NCBI GenBank assembly: GCA_002307055.1
Contig: DBTM01000013.1
Coordinates: 1-27,149, forward strand
From: Clostridiales bacterium UBA1316
Lineage (GTDB): Bacteria > Bacillota > Clostridia > Oscillospirales > Oscillospiraceae
DNA: 27,149 bases
Direction of reading: 5' to 3'
The position numbers and the translations under genes were made by a program. This document shows, in pieces, positions 23,532 to 27,149 of this stretch. Under the pieces are notes generated by a model. That model made no database searches, was not told where the DNA came from, and worked only from the letters and a program-made list of their open reading frames with translations. Each line of letters opens with the position of its first letter. The stretch's first letter is position 1.

Positions 23532-23593
23532 TTTGAAATCAAAACGAGCAGCGCGCACAAATTACGCATTATGCTCGTAGTTTTGGTTTCAAA
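23532..23593. repeat. Long inverted repeat upstream of smc
   Basis: Arms of 14 bases (23532-23545 and 23580-23593) are complementary with a single G-U pair. Directly inside, 23546-23550 pairs with 23572-23576, leaving a 21-base loop and a 3-base bulge. It fills most of the gap between the radical SAM gene and smc. The + strand arm is followed by ATTTCTATAAT rather than a T-run, so a terminator is not obvious. Confidence 0.7.
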
Positions 23594-23597
23594 TTTC

Positions 23598-23603
23598 TAT
23601 AAT
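23598..23603 (+). promoter_or_regulatory. Possible -10 box for smc
   Basis: A perfect TATAAT lies 37 bases before the smc start. The sequence 16-18 bases upstream is a poor -35 box and falls in the right arm region of the inverted repeat at 23532-23593. It is either a weak or activated promoter, or chance in AT-rich sequence. Confidence 0.35.
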
Positions 23604-23639
23604 GGCAGACTGTAAAAATTGGACTGGGGGTGGTTTGAG

Positions 23640-26600
23640 TTGTATTTAAAGTCATTGGAAATTCAAGGCTTTAAATCCTTTCCGGAAAAGACGCGGCTGA
23701 CATTTGAAAAACCCATAACAGCCATTGTCGGGCCCAATGGCAGCGGAAAGTCCAATATATCCGACGCCATCCTGTGGGTCATGGGAGAGCAGTCAACACG
23801 GACGCTCCGCGGCGGAAAGATGGAAGATGTCATATTCGGCGGTACCCAAAAGCGTCCCCAGGTCGGGTTTGCCGAGGTTTCTCTGATTCTGGACAACACG
23901 GACCGCGGTTTCAACCTGGATTATACGGAGGTCATGATCACCAGACGGTATTACCGTTCCGGTGAAAGCGAATACTTTATCAACCGCCAGATGGTGCGTC
24001 TGAAGGATATCGGCGAGCTGTTTATGGACACCGGTCTTGGCCGCGAGGGGTACAGCATCATCGGGCAGGGCAAGATCGATGCGATATTATCCCTGAAGAG
24101 CACCGACCGGCGGGAAATTTTCGAGGAAGCCGCCGGTATTTCGCGTTTCCGTCACAGAAAAGAAGAGTCCGAGCGCAAGCTCGAGCGCACCGATGAAAAC
24201 CTTATCCGGATCAATGATAAAATTTCGGAGCTGTATCTGCAGGTGGAGCCGCTCCAGGCGCAAGCCGAGACGGCAAAAAAATATCTCCTGCTCAGAGATG
24301 AGCTGCGCGGCCTGGAAATATCACTCTGGATGGATAACCTGGATAATTTGCAGGAACAAAGCAAAAAGAACGAAGCAGACTATGTCAGCGCGCAGGCGCA
24401 GAAGAACAGCGTCAGCAGTGAGATCGAAGCCTACTATGAAAATTCGTCGGCTTTCTCCGATACAATGCACGAAAAGGATGTCGAGCTTGATCATGTCCGT
24501 GAGGAAATATCCGCGCGCGAGGCGCAAAACGCCGAGTCGGACAGTGCGACGGCGGTCCTTAAAGCGAAGCTTGAAAACAACATCAGCGAGTCCGACAGAA
24601 TACGGCGTGAGCTCGATGAGCAGGAGGGCCGCGACGGCGGAATCAAAGCGCAGATTGATGAGCGCGAAGCAAGAGTCCGTGAAATCGTATCTGAAAAAAG
24701 GCTGCTTGCCGAAAAAACCAGCCTGCTTTTCAGCGAGCAGCAAAACCTGGCTGATACGGCAGGGGAATCATCAAAACGGCTCGGCGCGTTATTAAGCAGC
24801 GAAAATGAAATGCTCTCGAGCATCAGCGACGCCAAGGCACAGCTGTCGGCGCTGGCTTCCTCCGGTCAGGAAATGTACGACAGAGAGAGCACGGTAGCGC
24901 AGGATTCTGCCGCGGCAGCGGACAGGCACCGCAGCCTGGAAAGTGACGCGCGCGCGTGCGCCGATGAAATGAAGCATGCCGGCGAAGACCTCAAAAGCAT
25001 TAAAAATGTCATCAGCGGGTATACAATGCGCATGGAGAGCCGCAGAAAAAAGGCCGAGGATGCCGGCGATAAAAAAATGAAGATGACGATGGAGCTGAAT
25101 TCGCTCAAATCCAGAATCAGCCTTCTAACCGAGATGGAAAAGGATTTTCAAGGGTATTCGAAGGCTGTCAAGCTCGTTATGCAGGAATCACAAAGGGGTA
25201 TCCTCAAGCATGTGCACGGTACGGCGGCAAGCCTTGTAAAAACAGAGGATAAATACACCATCGCCATAGAGACCGCGCTGGGCGGCGCTTTGCAGAATAT
25301 AATCGTCGACACCGAGGAGGATGGCAAAGAGGCAATCAACTACCTCAAACGGCGCGACGGCGGCCGGGCGACCTTCCTGCCGATCACAACCGTCCGCGGC
25401 AGTATCCTTGAGGGCAGAGGGCTTACGGGTGAAGCGGGCTACGAGGGCTTAGCCATCGAGCTCGTGCGTTTTGACGAAAAATACGCGAACATATATAAAA
25501 GCCTTTTAGGCAAAGTAGTCATTGCCGATAATTTAGATGATGCCATCCGGATTGCCCGTAAAAATAACAACAGCTTCCGCATCGTGACACTCGATGGGCA
25601 GGTTTTAAATGCCGGAGGCTCCATGACAGGCGGCTCGGCAACGAGTAATACAGGTATACTTTCCCGGGCGAACGAGCTCAAGCAGCTGTCTGAACAGGAG
25701 ACATTGCTCGAAGAGGCTGTTTCACGCGCGGAGCGCGAGTACAATGAAGCCGTCAGGGACAAGAACGCGGCGGAATATGAGCTGGAGACGTCGAACGCCG
25801 AAATGCGGACCGTTGAAGACCGTGTTTTGAAGCTTGAAACGAATCAGAAGCACTTTGAGGCTCTGCTTGGAGCCTCCGCCGAAAATCTTGCCGCGCTGAA
25901 AGCGGACGCGGCAACGCTCACCGACAGAATTAATAGCAACATCAGCCAGACGGAAACAGTCCGTGCTGAGATTGCGGCCTTTGAAAATCAGCTGTCCGAT
26001 ATCAGGGCAAGCATTGTCAAGGATACCGAAGGGCAGGAATTTCTTGCCGGTGAGCGTGACAGGATTACAAACGCCCTGTCGGAGCTCCGCGCGCAGGAAG
26101 CGTCGTTTGACGCGGAGTACGACGCTCTTGTGAAAGCCGTTTCCGAATTATCGGAGCTGCGCGATATTTTAACGGGCGGACGTCAGCAGCAGCTGGATTT
26201 CCTCGAAGAACTGAAAATCAAGCGCGATGAGATTCAAAATGAGATATCGGTCAACGAGACCGCCCTTGGCCGAATCGCCGAGAGAATTGAAGCTTTAAAG
26301 GGGCGCGCCGCGGAAATCACGGCGGAAAAGCTTGAACTGGAAGCCGCGAGAACCCGACGCGACAAAATGAACCAGGATAAAAACCGCGAGCTGCTGGAGC
26401 TGGAACGGGAGTGCGCCCGCCTCGAGCAGAAGAAGCTGACCGCAGATTTGGAAGAAAAACAGATCATCGACCGGCTTTGGGATACCTACGAGGTCAGCCG
26501 GACGACGGCAATAGGCATCCGGCAGGAAATCCAAAACCTGACAGAGGCGAGACGGCGTGTAACCGAGCTCAAGCGCGACATCTCCGCGCTCGGCAACCCC

Positions 26601-27149
26601 AACATCGGAGCCATCGAGGAATTTGAGCGCATCAACACCCGTTATCTCTATCTGACGGAGCAGCGGGACGATGTCGAGAAAGCCAAAAGCGAGCTTCTAG
26701 CGATTATTAAAGACATTACGTATGAAATGCGTACGCTGTTCGCCCGCGAGTTCGAGGTTATCTGCTCGAGCTTTAAAGAGACCTTTCTGGAATTTTTCGG
26801 CGGCGGTCAAGCCTCGCTGGAGCTTGAGGACCCGGAGGATATTCTAAATTGCGGCATAGAAATTAAGGTTCAGCCGCCGGGAAAATCGCTTAAGATAATT
26901 ACCCTCTTATCCGGCGGAGAGAAGGCTTTTGTCGCCATTGCGCTGTATTTCGCGATCTTAAAGGTCAGGCCGACGCCGTTCGTCGTCATGGACGAAATCG
27001 ACGCCGCGCTCGACGAGAGCAACGTTCTGCGTTTTGCCGACAATATGAGAAAAATGGCGGTAAAGACGCAGATGATCGTCATCACCCATCACCGCGGGAC
27101 GATGGAAGAAGCGGATGTGCTCTACGGCGTCACGATGCAGGAGCAGGGC
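23640..27149 (+). CDS. smc: Chromosome segregation protein SMC (3' end beyond window)
   Basis: Condensin ATPase that organises and helps segregate the chromosome with ScpA and ScpB. The frame is open for 1,170 codons to the window end with no stop, and the visible C-terminus (HHRGTMEEADVLYGVTMQEQG) implies only around 10-20 residues are missing. Walker A GPNGSGKSN is at residues 31-39. Two long coiled coils flank a hinge with the GGALQNIIVDTEEDG and LNAGGSMTGGS blocks near residues 540-680. The ABC signature LSGGEK is at 1090-1095 and Walker B is VVMDEID with D1118/E1119. The start is TTG at 23640: GGGGGTGG at 23626-23633 precedes it by 6 bases, and the product then begins at the family-typical YLKSLEIQGFKSF. 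It follows the radical SAM gene after 141 bases containing a long inverted repeat. Confidence 0.96.
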   Translation, partial: MYLKSLEIQGFKSFPEKTRLTFEKPITAIVGPNGSGKSNISDAILWVMGEQSTRTLRGGKMEDVIFGGTQKRPQVGFAEVSLILDNTDRGFNLDYTEVMITRRYYRSGESEYFINRQMVRLKDIGELFMDTGLGREGYSIIGQGKIDAILSLKSTDRREIFEEAAGISRFRHRKEESERKLERTDENLIRINDKISELYLQVEPLQAQAETAKKYLLLRDELRGLEISLWMDNLDNLQEQSKKNEADYVSAQAQKNSVSSEIEAYYENSSAFSDTMHEKDVELDHVREEISAREAQNAESDSATAVLKAKLENNISESDRIRRELDEQEGRDGGIKAQIDEREARVREIVSEKRLLAEKTSLLFSEQQNLADTAGESSKRLGALLSSENEMLSSISDAKAQLSALASSGQEMYDRESTVAQDSAAAADRHRSLESDARACADEMKHAGEDLKSIKNVISGYTMRMESRRKKAEDAGDKKMKMTMELNSLKSRISLLTEMEKDFQGYSKAVKLVMQESQRGILKHVHGTAASLVKTEDKYTIAIETALGGALQNIIVDTEEDGKEAINYLKRRDGGRATFLPITTVRGSILEGRGLTGEAGYEGLAIELVRFDEKYANIYKSLLGKVVIADNLDDAIRIARKNNNSFRIVTLDGQVLNAGGSMTGGSATSNTGILSRANELKQLSEQETLLEEAVSRAEREYNEAVRDKNAAEYELETSNAEMRTVEDRVLKLETNQKHFEALLGASAENLAALKADAATLTDRINSNISQTETVRAEIAAFENQLSDIRASIVKDTEGQEFLAGERDRITNALSELRAQEASFDAEYDALVKAVSELSELRDILTGGRQQQLDFLEELKIKRDEIQNEISVNETALGRIAERIEALKGRAAEITAEKLELEAARTRRDKMNQDKNRELLELERECARLEQKKLTADLEEKQIIDRLWDTYEVSRTTAIGIRQEIQNLTEARRRVTELKRDISALGNPNIGAIEEFERINTRYLYLTEQRDDVEKAKSELLAIIKDITYEMRTLFAREFEVICSSFKETFLEFFGGGQASLELEDPEDILNCGIEIKVQPPGKSLKIITLLSGGEKAFVAIALYFAILKVRPTPFVVMDEIDAALDESNVLRFADNMRKMAVKTQMIVITHHRGTMEEADVLYGVTMQEQG

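Noticed and set aside
1..27149. Defence island, prophage, CRISPR or biosynthetic gene cluster
   Set aside because: Every sizeable coding gene but two is a recognisable housekeeping family, and no integrase, transposase, cas-like gene or regularly spaced repeats were seen.

Overview
The window is a compact chromosomal housekeeping region of a low-to-mid GC Gram-positive bacterium. It most likely belongs to the Clostridia, Oscillospirales/Ruminococcaceae-like. The grounds are the gene order (rpsG-fusA-tuf; ftsE-ftsX-M23 peptidase-ctp; greA-lysS; dprA-topA-trmFO; plsX-acpP-rnc-radical SAM-smc), strong Shine-Dalgarno sites, sigma-A type promoters, the folate-dependent TrmFO enzyme and a DUF4830-like membrane protein. 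The taxonomic placement is inference from remembered protein features, not a database result. All genes but one lie on the + strand. No rRNA or tRNA gene, insertion sequence, phage gene or CRISPR array was seen. Layout: 1-3976 is the end of the str operon (ribosomal protein S7, EF-G, and EF-Tu with its own promoter), closed by a strong terminator that can also serve the convergent gene. 4050-4745 (-) is a membrane-anchored DUF4830-like protein with a Ser/Ala/Pro repeat tail. 4840-5589 is an RsuA-family pseudouridine synthase and 5832-6923 a CdaR/PucR-type regulator. 6996-11000 is a cell-wall/division cluster: FtsE, FtsX, a secreted coiled-coil M23 endopeptidase with intact zinc ligands, and a PDZ/S41 protease, followed by an unrecognised 269-residue protein (11078-11887). 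11888-12197 has no gene but holds a perfect consensus promoter, several hairpins and a terminator-like hairpin, so it is either a small RNA gene or an attenuated leader of greA. 12198-15138 carries greA, lysS and a SpoU-type 23S/tRNA methyltransferase. 15283-21262 carries dprA, topA, trmFO and plsX, with a promoter ahead of dprA. 21411-27149 carries acpP (own promoter and terminator), rnc, an Elp3-like radical SAM protein and smc, which starts at TTG and runs off the window end a few codons short of its usual length. The genes are mostly standard: translation (S7, EF-G, EF-Tu, LysRS, rRNA/tRNA modification), transcription fidelity (GreA), DNA topology and chromosome organisation (TopA, DprA, SMC), lipid synthesis (PlsX, ACP) and septal wall cleavage (FtsEX plus hydrolase). 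The least explained material is between genes: the structured greA leader, and four or five long extragenic inverted repeats (12675-12778, 14324-14362, 15222-15243, 21714-21781, 23532-23593). Two of these have a nested multi-hairpin layout. No novel defence or biosynthetic system was found. Several start codons were moved from the longest open frame to internal ATG/GTG codons with clear ribosome binding sites, and these choices are noted per gene.
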